In this document: piece by piece, positions 25,105 through 33,025 of the stretch
Position numbering within the stretch: position 1 is the first letter of the stretch
Layout of the letters: every line of letters begins with the position of its first letter
NCBI RefSeq assembly: GCF_003119115.1
Contig: NZ_CP022368.1
Coordinates: 1 to 45,608, forward strand
Reading direction: 5' to 3'
From: Azospirillum sp. TSH58
Lineage (GTDB): Bacteria > Pseudomonadota > Alphaproteobacteria > Azospirillales > Azospirillaceae
DNA length: 45,608 bases
Translations under genes and position numbers: made by a program
The notes under the pieces: generated by a model
The model's database searches: none
What the model saw: the letters and a program-made list of their open reading frames with translations, nothing else
Told to the model about the DNA's origin: nothing

Positions 25105-26619
25105 TCACATCCGTTCGATCGCCGCAGCGTACCGGCCGATCAGAGCGTCGTGGTAGCGAAGCCCGGCCTCCGCGATAACGCGAGCACGCTCGACCAGCAG
25201 CTGGCTGATCGTCGCCCCGGCGCCCGCGACGTTGCGCAGCAGCGCCGCCGCGATGGTTCCGTCGGCGCACGGCACGGCCATCGCAGGGGCTTCAATCGAC
25301 GGGTGGAAGGCGATGCCGGCGTTGAGGAGCAGGTCCCCAATCAAGCCGTCGTCGATCCAGCCGTCGACCGTCCCGCCGAATTCAGGCTCGAAGGGATAGT
25401 CGCCCCAATGATCGAACAGGCCGAACAGTTCCCCCTGGTCGCCGACGCCACCGGCCCAGGCCGGACGGAAGAGGCCTTTGAATTCCGCGTTGCCCGTGCT
25501 GAGGTCCACGCACACCTTCTCGTCCGCGCCGCGGGCGACCACCGCGTCCGGGGACACGTGATCGGGCAGAACGAAGGTGGGATAGCCCCCGTCCGTGCCG
25601 GCCAGTTCAAGCCGGAGACGCGGCTGCCCGTCGGTACCGCGGGTCAGGCGCAGCGCCGCGGTGTGCAGGACCGCGAGTTCGGCGGTGCGCCAGCCATGGC
25701 CGGTGTCCGGCGACCATGCTACGTCCGGCAGCGTTTCACCGTCACTCCCCATCTCCCGCAGCCAGGACAGCACCGCATCCGGGAGAAACGCGTAGGGAAG
25801 CGGGGCGACCTGGCGCGCCAGATCTGGGGGCAGGACGAACAAGCGTGTCGTCAGGCGCCGTTCGACTTGGCCGATGGACAGGACGGGCTCCGCCCACCGG
25901 GAGCTCCACGGAGCGTTCTCAGACCGCGACGGAGTCGTGAAGGCGAGGTGGGCTCCCCAACCAAGCAGAGCCACCAACTCGGGAGGGGCGCCGCGGGCGG
26001 TGCCGGCCGGATCCTGGTGAAGACTCGCCGCGGTGATGGCGTCGACCGGTTCGAGCGCGATCGGCGTCGTTTCCAGGAGTGCCCACAACGCGCCGAGGCG
26101 GGTGTCGCGCAGCACGGCGTTTGCGAGTTGCGCGGACAGGCGGGCGAGCAGATCGGCAACGGTGCGCTCGCCGGAGGACGTCGGAGCGAACGTCGGCAGC
26201 CACGAGGTGCCGAGCATCAGCTCGCGCAGGGCGTCCCGCTCGGCCCGCTCCCCCGCATCGGCCCGACCGGCCAGGAGGGCGCCGGCCGCCTTGGCAAGGG
26301 TGACGTAGGCCGCCCCCGCCCCCTCGTAGGAGCCGTGGTCCCCCGGGTTGCCGGCGGACTCGCCGGGAAGACGCACGAGCCGTTTGCGCTTGGCCCATTT
26401 CGCGGCGTCGGGGCCGCCGAACATCCGCCGCGCGCCGTCCCGCGGGTCGGCGGGAGAAATGCGGGCGGCGAGACGGCCCAGGTTCTCCGCGAGGATGGGC
26501 CGGTCGGCAAGGGCCACCCGCGTGGTTCGGCGCAGGTCGTCGGCTTTCCGCAGAATGCGGTCGGCGCCCTGCGGGGCGTGCGGCCGGAACTGATCGGCGG
26601 CGTCAATGACGGTCGTCAT
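25105..26619 (-). CDS. Hypothetical protein in the GIY-YIG cluster
   Basis: This 504-residue protein starts at ATG 26619, with GGGAG about seven bases upstream. I recognise no domain. It is globular and mixed in composition, not low complexity, with a long Ala/Leu-rich helical region at about 90-190 and several Trp/Asp-rich stretches (FDHWGDYPFEPEFGG near 420). No P-loop or nuclease motif is visible. It starts 12 bases after the DUF4258-like stop and ends 87 bases before the GIY-YIG start. Confidence 0.6.
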   Translation of the reverse strand: MTTVIDAADQFRPHAPQGADRILRKADDLRRTTRVALADRPILAENLGRLAARISPADPRDGARRMFGGPDAAKWAKRKRLVRLPGESAGNPGDHGSYEGAGAAYVTLAKAAGALLAGRADAGERAERDALRELMLGTSWLPTFAPTSSGERTVADLLARLSAQLANAVLRDTRLGALWALLETTPIALEPVDAITAASLHQDPAGTARGAPPELVALLGWGAHLAFTTPSRSENAPWSSRWAEPVLSIGQVERRLTTRLFVLPPDLARQVAPLPYAFLPDAVLSWLREMGSDGETLPDVAWSPDTGHGWRTAELAVLHTAALRLTRGTDGQPRLRLELAGTDGGYPTFVLPDHVSPDAVVARGADEKVCVDLSTGNAEFKGLFRPAWAGGVGDQGELFGLFDHWGDYPFEPEFGGTVDGWIDDGLIGDLLLNAGIAFHPSIEAPAMAVPCADGTIAAALLRNVAGAGATISQLLVERARVIAEAGLRYHDALIGRYAAAIERM

Positions 26620-26630
26620 GGCCGGCTCCC

Positions 26631-26909
26631 TCAATAACGCCAAGCGGCGGTGATGACCGCCCCATCGGCGATCACCGCGTAGATGTCGCGCCAGTGCTCG
26701 AGGTGTTTGGCCGCCGGGCCCGCGTGACGCTCGACCAGGCGCCAGCTCTTCTTGGTGAAGTAGCAGCGTTCCGCGCCCCGGCCGGCATCACGCCGATCGC
26801 CGAAGGCGAGCAGGCAGTCGATCATCATCGGCGGGATGACGCGTTGCTGGACGCGCCGCCGGGCATGCGCCGTCATGGGAACGTGAGCGTGAGAAACCGT
26901 GGATTGCAT
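26631..26909 (-). CDS. DUF4258-like small protein
   Basis: This 92-residue protein starts at ATG 26909, with GGAGG seven bases upstream. MTAHARRRVQQRVIPPMMIDCLLAFGDRR carries the same HAxxRxxQR pattern as the protein at 16185, then YFTKKSWRLVERHAG and a final strand DIYAVIADGAVITAAWRY. It is probably of the DUF4258 or a related RelE-like fold. It is the first gene of the run to 24278. Function is unknown. Confidence 0.6.
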   Translation of the reverse strand: MQSTVSHAHVPMTAHARRRVQQRVIPPMMIDCLLAFGDRRDAGRGAERCYFTKKSWRLVERHAGPAAKHLEHWRDIYAVIADGAVITAAWRY

Positions 26910-26983
26910 GGCACTGCCTCCTTGTTGCCTTCAGCATGCCGCAACGGAGCGAGGCAGGCCCGACCAGATTGGCTTTTTTCCTG

Positions 26984-27006
26984 GCCAGATTTTAAAAAAT
27001 TCTGGC
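26984..27006. promoter_or_regulatory. GCCAGA/TCTGGC dyad in AT-rich spacer
   Basis: GCCAGA and TCTGGC flank an AT-only centre, and CCAGATTGGC occurs a little upstream. It lies in the 206-base gap before the DUF4258-like gene at 26909. It may be that gene's operator or a terminator of the next one. Confidence 0.35.
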
Positions 27007-27115
27007 AATGCAGGGGGAGAAACCACCGGCCCGCAGCCGATCCCTTCGATGGCGGGGATGACGGGGAGCGTCGTGTCGGCGCCCGAGAAGCATGCGCGGC
27101 CCACGATCCGTTCTG

Positions 27116-28393
27116 CTACGTGTGATGGTCTGGGTAAACTGGGTGATAGCGTTCTCCAGGTGTCTTCCAGGAGAGAAAGAAATCCAGCGGGTTCTGCGTA
27201 CCGAGAAACGCACGGGCGAGCCTCAACCGGTCCATGACCAGAGCCCGGCCGTCCGCCGGCAGGTCAGCGATACGCGCTTCCACGCCGGCCAGAAAGCGCT
27301 CGACCTCCACGACGTGCGACCATTGCTGGATGATCTGAAGGAGGTGCTCCTGGCTTTCGCGAACCGACTGCTCCACACGGCGGCGGTCGTCTTCTCTCCG
27401 GCGTTTCTCTTGGGCGGCGAGCCACTCCTGGTGAGCGATCTCGGCCCGCCGGTCGGCCTCCTCCAGCTTCCCGACCAGGTCGGCGGCGGCCTCTTCAATG
27501 GCCTGTACGATCAACGTCAGCATGGGGCGGAGGGATGCCTTCGTCGTTTCCTGCCAGTCGGTCGACCAGTGGACGCGCCCATAGGGGGAGTAGGCAACGA
27601 GGCGAAGCCGGCCGGAGGGCAGATCCCGGGTCGTGGTCCAGGTGTGGTCGACGGCGTGGCGGGACGGCTTGGGCGGCGTGTAGTCGGCCTCCCGGACGTA
27701 CGTGCCACGGACATAGCGGAGGAGGACCGTTTCGGACATTTCGACGATCGCGAGCCCAATCGCCACGCTGCCGATGTAGACGACCGTTGGCCGGTAAGGG
27801 GACCAGAGGCCACTGTGATGGTAACGGTTGCGCGGCTTCTTGCGGTCCTCCCGCTCGTCGACATCGGCGCGCCTGAGCTGCTCATCCGAGGGCGCCAACA
27901 CCACCCGATGCCCAGCGGACTCGAGCGCATTGAAGAGGTCGTTGGCGAAGCCGAGCGCCTTGTCGAGGCAGGCCTTGGAAGCGGTCACGTCGACCAGAAG
28001 CTTCTTGTAGGGCTTGAGATAGGCACCCTCGTCCACGGGTCTGCCGTTCTCGAAACGCTCCTTGGCGCCACGGACCAGACTGTGATTGTGAGTCCTGGGC
28101 ACGCGAACGGCGGCGTTCGATCGGCGCTTGGGTGGGTGCCGCGGCTTCGGTGGAGCCTGGAGCGCACCGTCGTTGGACCAGTACAGCCGATCGCCCGGTC
28201 GGGCTTCCGGCAGGGGTTCTGGTGATGGCGCTTTCCCGACCGCCAGCTTCGCCCAGTATCCCCGCTCGGGCCGCGGAACGTTCAGGATGGCGCAGACTCT
28301 AGCCATGTAGGTGCTGGACACATGGAACTGCTCGGCCACCTTGGTCATGGGCTTTGACCAGACCAGTTGATACAGCTCGTCCCTCGAGATCAT
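27116..28393 (-). CDS. HTH and coiled-coil protein of unknown function
   Basis: This 425-residue protein starts MISRDELYQLVWSKPMTKVAEQFHVSSTYMARVC. The first 60 residues form a likely helix-turn-helix (MTKVAEQFHVSSTYMARVCAILNVPRPERGYW). This opening recurs in a widespread group of uncharacterised bacterial proteins. A Pro/Arg-rich linker follows at about 65-100, then an alpha/beta middle region. A coiled coil at about 305-370 is rich in Glu, Arg and Gln. ATG 28393 is preferred over the longer frame to 28465, which adds an unsupported extension. It stands alone between the GIY-YIG cluster and recombinase debris. Confidence 0.7.
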   Translation of the reverse strand: MISRDELYQLVWSKPMTKVAEQFHVSSTYMARVCAILNVPRPERGYWAKLAVGKAPSPEPLPEARPGDRLYWSNDGALQAPPKPRHPPKRRSNAAVRVPRTHNHSLVRGAKERFENGRPVDEGAYLKPYKKLLVDVTASKACLDKALGFANDLFNALESAGHRVVLAPSDEQLRRADVDEREDRKKPRNRYHHSGLWSPYRPTVVYIGSVAIGLAIVEMSETVLLRYVRGTYVREADYTPPKPSRHAVDHTWTTTRDLPSGRLRLVAYSPYGRVHWSTDWQETTKASLRPMLTLIVQAIEEAAADLVGKLEEADRRAEIAHQEWLAAQEKRRREDDRRRVEQSVRESQEHLLQIIQQWSHVVEVERFLAGVEARIADLPADGRALVMDRLRLARAFLGTQNPLDFFLSWKTPGERYHPVYPDHHT

Positions 28394-28467
28394 GGCGTGC
28401 TCCACGCATCGTACCGCGGATACTCTGAGGCAAGACCGGCCCCAGGCGTCTTTCCTGATACCCATCA

Positions 28468-28886
28468 GCAGATGCGGACGCGCTTGCCATCGTCCAAGCT
28501 CACCGCCTCGCCGCGGTCGTCGAGATGGGTGGAGCGGGCGGAGGCGTGTTGGCTATGGCGGCGGTTTCCAGCGTGCTGCCCCGTTGTTCGGATAGGCGAT
28601 GATGCCGGTGGCGCGGAAGCTGTGGCAGCCGAGTGGCGTGAGGATGCCGATGGTGGCGCACTATAGCGTGGTCACTCACCTGCGGCAGTCGGCGGTCGGA
28701 CGGCTGGCCGGTGCCGCAACTGGCGGTTCTGGGTGTAGACGTCCTCCACCCGCATCGCCAGGGCGGCACCGACGCGAGCGAAGTTGTGGACCATCAGCCC
28801 AATCAGCGCCCAGCCTCACCGCATCAAGCGCCGGAGTCTTGCCGCCCCGCGCCACGTGGCGCGGGGCGCACCGGGCGGCCGGGTTA
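28468..28886 (-). pseudogene. Tyrosine recombinase remnant, C-terminal part
   Basis: This DNA aligns by eye with the catalytic half of the intact gene at 30045-31028, for example CCGGTGGCGCGGAAGCTGTG and GGTTCTGGGTGTAGACGTCC. It has internal deletions and frameshifts. The match stops at GGCCGGGTTATCC (28886), where EcsC-side DNA begins. The N-terminal piece resumes at 29856. Confidence 0.8.
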
Positions 28887-28915
28887 TCCTAAAAAAAGCA
28901 CCTTCGGGTTTATCG

Positions 28916-29743
28916 CTAAGCGGCTTTGGGCTTTGCGAGCAAACCAAGGCTGGTTCTAACCTCGTCGTAGCGAAGTCGAACTTCCTCCGCGCCATATGTG
29001 CGCTCAAGGCGGCGAATTGTGAAGTGCCCTCGAGCCAGATCTTGATAAGTTGAAATGAACAGCGTGTTGATGATTGCTCCACCTGCGGCGCCAACCACTG
29101 GAACAAGCTGCAGCATGGCCTTTTCACTAACAGTGATGTTGAAGCGCGCCGCAATCACTGTTATCAATTTCACAAGCACTGGGGCGGAACCCTTGGCAGT
29201 TTCAGTTTTCGCAAGGTATTCTGCGGCTTGGCGGACATGGGCCGCAAGCGCCGCGCGAACAGCAAAATACCCCGTGTCTGCTTCGTCATCGTTCTTTGTC
29301 GCGGGTGATCCCAAAGCAAAGACTTCCATGCACGCCATGGCACAGTTTGGCGCACTCAAGTCCTCACCCTCGGAGCGAGCGATGTCCGCGATGGAGCGCA
29401 GCATGATCCCAGTGGTGACTGGCAGTTCCGCCAGCAGAGCAGAAATCCCGAAAAAGCCGCCAAGCGCGCCCGTTGCCGCTACGGCCCCAGTGTGAAGCCA
29501 GGGTGATGCCCCTCGCTGCGAACGGTCCTGTAAAGAAAGCAAAGCCGCCGACATTGCCTTATCAAGCGCAACATGGGTGGCTTTGGCGATCTTCTCCTGT
29601 GCGCCCTCGGGGAGCATTTTGAGGCCTGCCTCGATCGGGGTTCCGATGAGATCCGTTGCGCGCGTCATGAAACTGGGGACTTCAAGGTTCTTAACTGCAA
29701 CCTCAAGGTCCGACCTATCCTGTTCCGGCCACCGAAATGCCAT
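28916..29743 (-). CDS. EcsC-family protein
   Basis: This 275-residue protein resembles the EcsC family (Bacillus EcsC is named after the ecs ABC-transporter locus; its function is poorly known). The hallmark is the hydrophobic central region GALGGFFGISALLAELPVTTGIMLRSIADIARSEGEDLS (about 93-131), then VFALGS and a second hydrophobic stretch, LVPVVGAAGGAIINTLFIS (about 210-228), both likely membrane-associated. A T7 run just past its stop, at 28891-28897 on the plus strand as A7, could serve termination. The gene sits between two parts of a dead recombinase, so it arrived by insertion. It may be linked to phage defence, but that is not shown. Confidence 0.8.
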   Translation of the reverse strand: MAFRWPEQDRSDLEVAVKNLEVPSFMTRATDLIGTPIEAGLKMLPEGAQEKIAKATHVALDKAMSAALLSLQDRSQRGASPWLHTGAVAATGALGGFFGISALLAELPVTTGIMLRSIADIARSEGEDLSAPNCAMACMEVFALGSPATKNDDEADTGYFAVRAALAAHVRQAAEYLAKTETAKGSAPVLVKLITVIAARFNITVSEKAMLQLVPVVGAAGGAIINTLFISTYQDLARGHFTIRRLERTYGAEEVRLRYDEVRTSLGLLAKPKAA

Positions 29744-29855
29744 TGCACCCCCCCATTAAAGAAACCACTAGCTGTATCCGAGCAACAAATCGGGTAAACC
29801 TATCCTTTCGTAATAGGTAACAGCATGATGCTGCTTGGCCGTCAACGTCGCGCGC

Positions 29856-29935
29856 ATCGGCCTCTCGACCCAAGTTGCGGCACGCAGCGGCTGCACGGCC
29901 GCCAGCAAAGACATCCCAACGCCGTCACGCTGTGG
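29856..29935 (-). pseudogene. Tyrosine recombinase remnant, N-terminal part
   Basis: GCATCGGCCTCTCGACCCAA and the following bases align with 30767-30850 of the intact recombinase. With 28468-28886 it makes up one broken gene interrupted by about 970 bases that carry the EcsC gene. 29936-30044 shows no gene. Confidence 0.7.
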
Positions 29936-30044
29936 ATCAACGTTCAATTCTGGATAGGAGAAATGGGGGGAAAAATCTCGGGATAATGCGCCAATCGGCG
30001 TTCAAAGTGGACGTCGATCCACATGTTGGCGCCAAAGGCACTTG

Positions 30045-31028
30045 TCAGATGCGGATGCGCTCGACCTCGTCCAAGCTGACGGCCTCCCCCCGCCGGTCGT
30101 AGAGCTGGGTGGTGCGGGTGGAGGCGTGGTTGGCCATGGCGGCGGCGGTCTCCAGCGTGCCGCCGTTCTTGAGGTAGGCGGTGATGCCGGTGGCCCGGAA
30201 GCTGTGGCAGCCGAGCGGCGTTTCGATGCCGGCGGCCGCCGCGCGCCGGCGCACCATGGCATGGGCGCTCGCCTGCGGCAGCGGCCGCGGGGAGAGCCGG
30301 CCGGTGCCGCGGCCGAGCGTGCGGAACAGCGGCCCCTTGGGGTCGCCGCGCAGGCCGGCGCCGTCCAGGTAGGCCACCAGGTAGTCCTCGAGCGTGTGGT
30401 GGCAGGGCAGGGCGTGCGGCTTGCCGCCCTTCTCGCGCAGCCGCACCCACAGCCGGCGGTTCTGGACGTAGACGTCCTCGACGCGCATGGCCAGGGCGGC
30501 GCCGACGCGGGCGAAGCCGTAGACCATCAGCCCGATCAGCGCGCGGTCGCGCAGGCCGCCCGGCGTGGTGGCGTCGATGGCGTCGAGCAGCGCCCGGGCC
30601 TCGGCCGCATCGAGCACCGGGGTCTTGCCGACGCGCACCACGTGGCGCGGCCCGCGCACCGAGGCCGCCGGGTTGACCGGCACCACCTGCCCGGTGACCA
30701 GCCAGTCGAACAGGTGCCGCACGGCGGCGAGGCGCTGCTTGGCCGTCGGCGCCGCGTGCGTGCGCATCAGCCCCTCGACCCAGGTGGCGACGTGCAGCGG
30801 CCGCACCGCCGTCAGCGACGGCACGCCGGCGGTCTCGCACCAGGTCAGGAAATCAGCGACGGCGCGGGCGTAGGCGCGGCGGGTGTGCGGGTTGCGGATC
30901 TGGGCGGCGAAGAACTCCAGGAAGCGGACGCTTGCCCGCTCGCCGGCGGTGGCGACCAGCGGCGGAATCGGTGACGGGAAGGGGGTGGGCTGGTGGTCAG
31001 ACGTGGGCAGCAGCAGGGGAGAGGCCAT
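30045..31028 (-). CDS. Tyrosine recombinase/integrase, complete active site
   Basis: This 327-residue site-specific recombinase has a SAM-like core-binding domain (about 30-115: IRNPHTRRAYARAVADFLTWC) and a catalytic domain with Arg174 (FARVG), a Lys near 200/203, His275 and Arg278 (CHSFR), His301 (NHAS) and the nucleophile Tyr310 (TTQLYDRR). All catalytic residues are present. The ATG at 31028 lies two bases after the stop of the preceding gene. It may resolve plasmid multimers or move an integrated element. At least two decayed relatives (24088, 28468/29856) lie on the same plasmid, so the family has been active here repeatedly. Confidence 0.9.
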   Translation of the reverse strand: MASPLLLPTSDHQPTPFPSPIPPLVATAGERASVRFLEFFAAQIRNPHTRRAYARAVADFLTWCETAGVPSLTAVRPLHVATWVEGLMRTHAAPTAKQRLAAVRHLFDWLVTGQVVPVNPAASVRGPRHVVRVGKTPVLDAAEARALLDAIDATTPGGLRDRALIGLMVYGFARVGAALAMRVEDVYVQNRRLWVRLREKGGKPHALPCHHTLEDYLVAYLDGAGLRGDPKGPLFRTLGRGTGRLSPRPLPQASAHAMVRRRAAAAGIETPLGCHSFRATGITAYLKNGGTLETAAAMANHASTRTTQLYDRRGEAVSLDEVERIRI

Positions 31029-31030
31029 GA

Positions 31031-31495
31031 CTACCAATCTTCCGGATCGAAGGCGGTGTCGACGTGGAGCCCGCGAACGTGCCCGCGCCGGCGGAACAGG
31101 GTGGTGGAGGTCAGGCAAACCAGGCGGATGCGATCGGCTACCGCCGCGAGCAGCGTCAATCGGTCCATCGGCACCGTCACGTAGGCGTGCAGGGTCTCCT
31201 CACGCGCATCGAGGTATCCCAAACTTTGGGGAGCCTCCGCGGCCCCCGGTTCAGGCAGCCTCGTCCGGCCGCTCAAAATGATTTCGGCGTGCGGGTAGCG
31301 GAACGGGGTCGGCCGGTGAACGTCGCCCCTCACGGTGAGGGAGCTGTGTTCGCGGTAGGGGCCAGGATCGTGCTTGGGATCGGCGATGGAGAACAGCCAT
31401 TGCAGATCCCAGCCCGTCACCGCCACGACGTAGTGCGTGATCGGCTCGACCGAGGAGCGGCGGCTCTTCGACCTTGGTGGTCGCTGGGGAGTCAT
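31031..31495 (-). CDS. Hypothetical protein between nuclease-like gene and recombinase
   Basis: This 154-residue protein starts MTPQRPPRSKSRRSSVEPITHYVVAVTGWDLQWLFSI, probably a basic disordered start followed by a beta-rich domain (HAEIILSGRTRL, TLHAYVTVPMDRLTLLAAVADRIRLVCLTS). No family is recognised. ATG overlaps the upstream stop as ATGA, and its own stop is two bases from the recombinase start, so the three genes are one translational unit. Confidence 0.6.
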   Translation of the reverse strand: MTPQRPPRSKSRRSSVEPITHYVVAVTGWDLQWLFSIADPKHDPGPYREHSSLTVRGDVHRPTPFRYPHAEIILSGRTRLPEPGAAEAPQSLGYLDAREETLHAYVTVPMDRLTLLAAVADRIRLVCLTSTTLFRRRGHVRGLHVDTAFDPEDW

Positions 31496-31968
31496 GGCGG
31501 CGGGACAGCGTCGGCCGCCGCCGCCGCCACGGCCTCGATCGGCTGGAAGCGGTAATCCGCGCAGGCGGCGATCGTCGCCCGGGAGGGACGGGGTTTGGAA
31601 TAGGCGCCACGGTCCCGCCAGGAGGTGGTCTGGGTGATGCCTTCCTTCTCGCCCAATGCCACCATCTTCTCATGCGGCATGAGATACCAGGCACCGGCCA
31701 TCGGGAACGCGATCCAGAGATCGCGATGGAGATATTTTTGGTCGATCGTCCACCGGCTCTTGAGCTGCACCTTGCGGATTTCGCCGTCAGTCTCGCGGTG
31801 CAGGATGAAGTCGACCCCGCCGTCGTAGACCGGCAGGAAGACGTTGAACCCCTGGGCGAGCGCCAGACTCACCACGGTGTTGCGGTTGATGACCTCGCGC
31901 ACCTGGCTGCGGTAGCGGCCGGTGCCCGGGCCGGTGTCCACCGTGTGCGGCTGATCGTCTTCGTCCAT
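31492..31968 (-). CDS. PD-(D/E)XK endonuclease-like protein
   Basis: From ATG 31968 this encodes about 158 residues. VVSLALAQGFNVFLPVYDGGVDFILH followed by RKVQLKSRWTID fits a PD-(D/E)XK core (Asp in GVDF, then QLK in place of ExK), like the PDDEXK_10 group. LWIAFPMAGAWYLMPHEKM is the usual continuation. Starts at 32031 or 32037 would place the codon inside a 25-bp inverted repeat and add an unlikely leader. It is first in a three-gene unit with the recombinase. Resolvase- or restriction-like roles are both possible. Confidence 0.65.
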   Translation of the reverse strand: MDEDDQPHTVDTGPGTGRYRSQVREVINRNTVVSLALAQGFNVFLPVYDGGVDFILHRETDGEIRKVQLKSRWTIDQKYLHRDLWIAFPMAGAWYLMPHEKMVALGEKEGITQTTSWRDRGAYSKPRPSRATIAACADYRFQPIEAVAAAAADAVPPP

Positions 31969-31999
31969 CGTGGTCGCGCCAGGACCCTCCGCCGTCTGT

Positions 32000-32055
32000 G
32001 CCGCTCCTCCCCTATCTGTGATAAAGGACATTATCACAGATAGGGGAGGAGCGGC
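32000..32055. repeat. 25-bp perfect inverted repeat in the operon leader
   Basis: Arms 32000-32024 and 32031-32055 are exact complements (core CCCTATCTGTGATAA / TTATCACAGATAGGG) around a six-base loop. It lies upstream of the PD-(D/E)XK-like gene and within about 130 bases of the divergent gene at 32183. A strong leader hairpin, an operator for both genes, or a relic of a mobile end are all possible. Confidence 0.65.
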
Positions 32056-32182
32056 GGAGCCGTGCTATGGGGTCGAGGCCGAGCCAGACTTCGTGATGAC
32101 GTGAAAAGTTCAAAAACGCTTACTGCTTTCCTATGAGGCACATGCCAGTTTGTGTGAATACACAGACAGTGGGATTTGTCTC

Positions 32183-32602
32183 ATGTCCGAGACCAAGGCT
32201 GACATCAGCGTTGAAGAGCGCGCCCAGATCTTCCACGAGAGCTACGGTAACGATCTCGACGCCGGCACCACCCTCGCCGACCTGGTCATCGCCGCCGGCA
32301 ACTTCCTAACCCGGATCATCGGAGCCGACGCCGTTGACGCTGGCATGGCACGGATCGTCGAACATGTCGCCAGCGGGTCCGGTTGGGCCTTCGAGAACCC
32401 GAGCGACTGGCACCCAGCCCTCGAGCGGGCCGGCGGCTTCACCGGATGGCCGCTCGGCACCCGGCTGCACGAGCTGACCGCCTACGCCGTCTATGGAGTC
32501 ACTCTGGACGACAGCGAGGATCCGGAGGATCGGGTGCGGCACATCGAGGCGCTGGTGACGGAGGCCGAGGCCTTCGCCGCCCAAGCCTCCTTTCCCGTCT
32601 GA
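32183..32602 (+). CDS. Hypothetical acidic protein
   Basis: This 139-residue protein starts MSETKADISVEERAQIFHESYGNDLDAGTTLADLVIAAGNFLTR. It is acidic and mostly helical, with a central GGFTGWPLGTRLHELTAYAVYGVTLD segment. No family is recognised. The start ATG 32183 is chosen because the longer frame to 32150 lacks support. An AT-rich stretch at 32100-32160 probably holds its promoter, shared in part with the divergent operon at 31968. Confidence 0.55.
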   Translation: MSETKADISVEERAQIFHESYGNDLDAGTTLADLVIAAGNFLTRIIGADAVDAGMARIVEHVASGSGWAFENPSDWHPALERAGGFTGWPLGTRLHELTAYAVYGVTLDDSEDPEDRVRHIEALVTEAEAFAAQASFPV

Positions 32603-32638
32603 GGGCCTCCGAGCGGCGCCACGTCGAACCTGCTGCGC

Positions 32639-32971
32639 TTGGTCCGCCTCGCCAGCAACCGCTGGGCACTCAGCAACAACCGGCCTGTCGACCCGGCCGC
32701 CTTGGCCGACTTCGGCGGCGTTTCCGAAGGTCGGATCCGCATCCCGGTGATCGACGCCCTGGCTTGGCTGGCCACCCGCAAGGAGGACTTCTGGCCCCCG
32801 ATCTGGCGGGAGCAGCTGCTGCCTCAATACGGTGACCGCAACCGGGCACCGCTGGACCAAGTGGTTTTCGTCCCGGTCGCCCACGACGGCTCAGCGTTCC
32901 ATCCCGGGCTGCGACGCGGTGCCGGCTACACCGTCGGTGCTAAGGGCGGAGGTTTGGTCTCCCAGTCTTGA
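32639..32971 (+). CDS. Possible truncated DNA-binding protein
   Basis: This is in the same frame as the preceding gene, right after its stop. From a TTG at 32639 it reads MVRLASNRWALSNNRPVDPAALADFGGVSEGRIR, then IPVIDALAWLATRKEDFWPPIWREQLLP. DPAALADFGGVSEGRIR looks like a helix-turn-helix, and the joint to IPVIDALAWL suggests an internal loss. It may be a relic. Confidence is low because no ribosome site is seen. Confidence 0.35.
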   Translation: MVRLASNRWALSNNRPVDPAALADFGGVSEGRIRIPVIDALAWLATRKEDFWPPIWREQLLPQYGDRNRAPLDQVVFVPVAHDGSAFHPGLRRGAGYTVGAKGGGLVSQS

Positions 32972-33010
32972 TCTTGCCCGCCCATGGCAGGAGATTCGCA
33001 AGCTATTCGA

Positions 33011-33025
33011 CGGGACTCTGGTCAC
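33011..33025 (-). repeat. Single iteron over the repA stop codon
   Basis: CGGGACTCTGGTCAC is the exact reverse complement of the iteron GTGACCAGAGTCCCG upstream of repA. It overlaps the repA stop codon at 33022-33024. Confidence 0.75.

Noticed and set aside
24949..26637. Plus-strand open frame of 562 codons
   Set aside because: Shadow of the 504-residue minus gene, which has a good ribosome site and natural composition.
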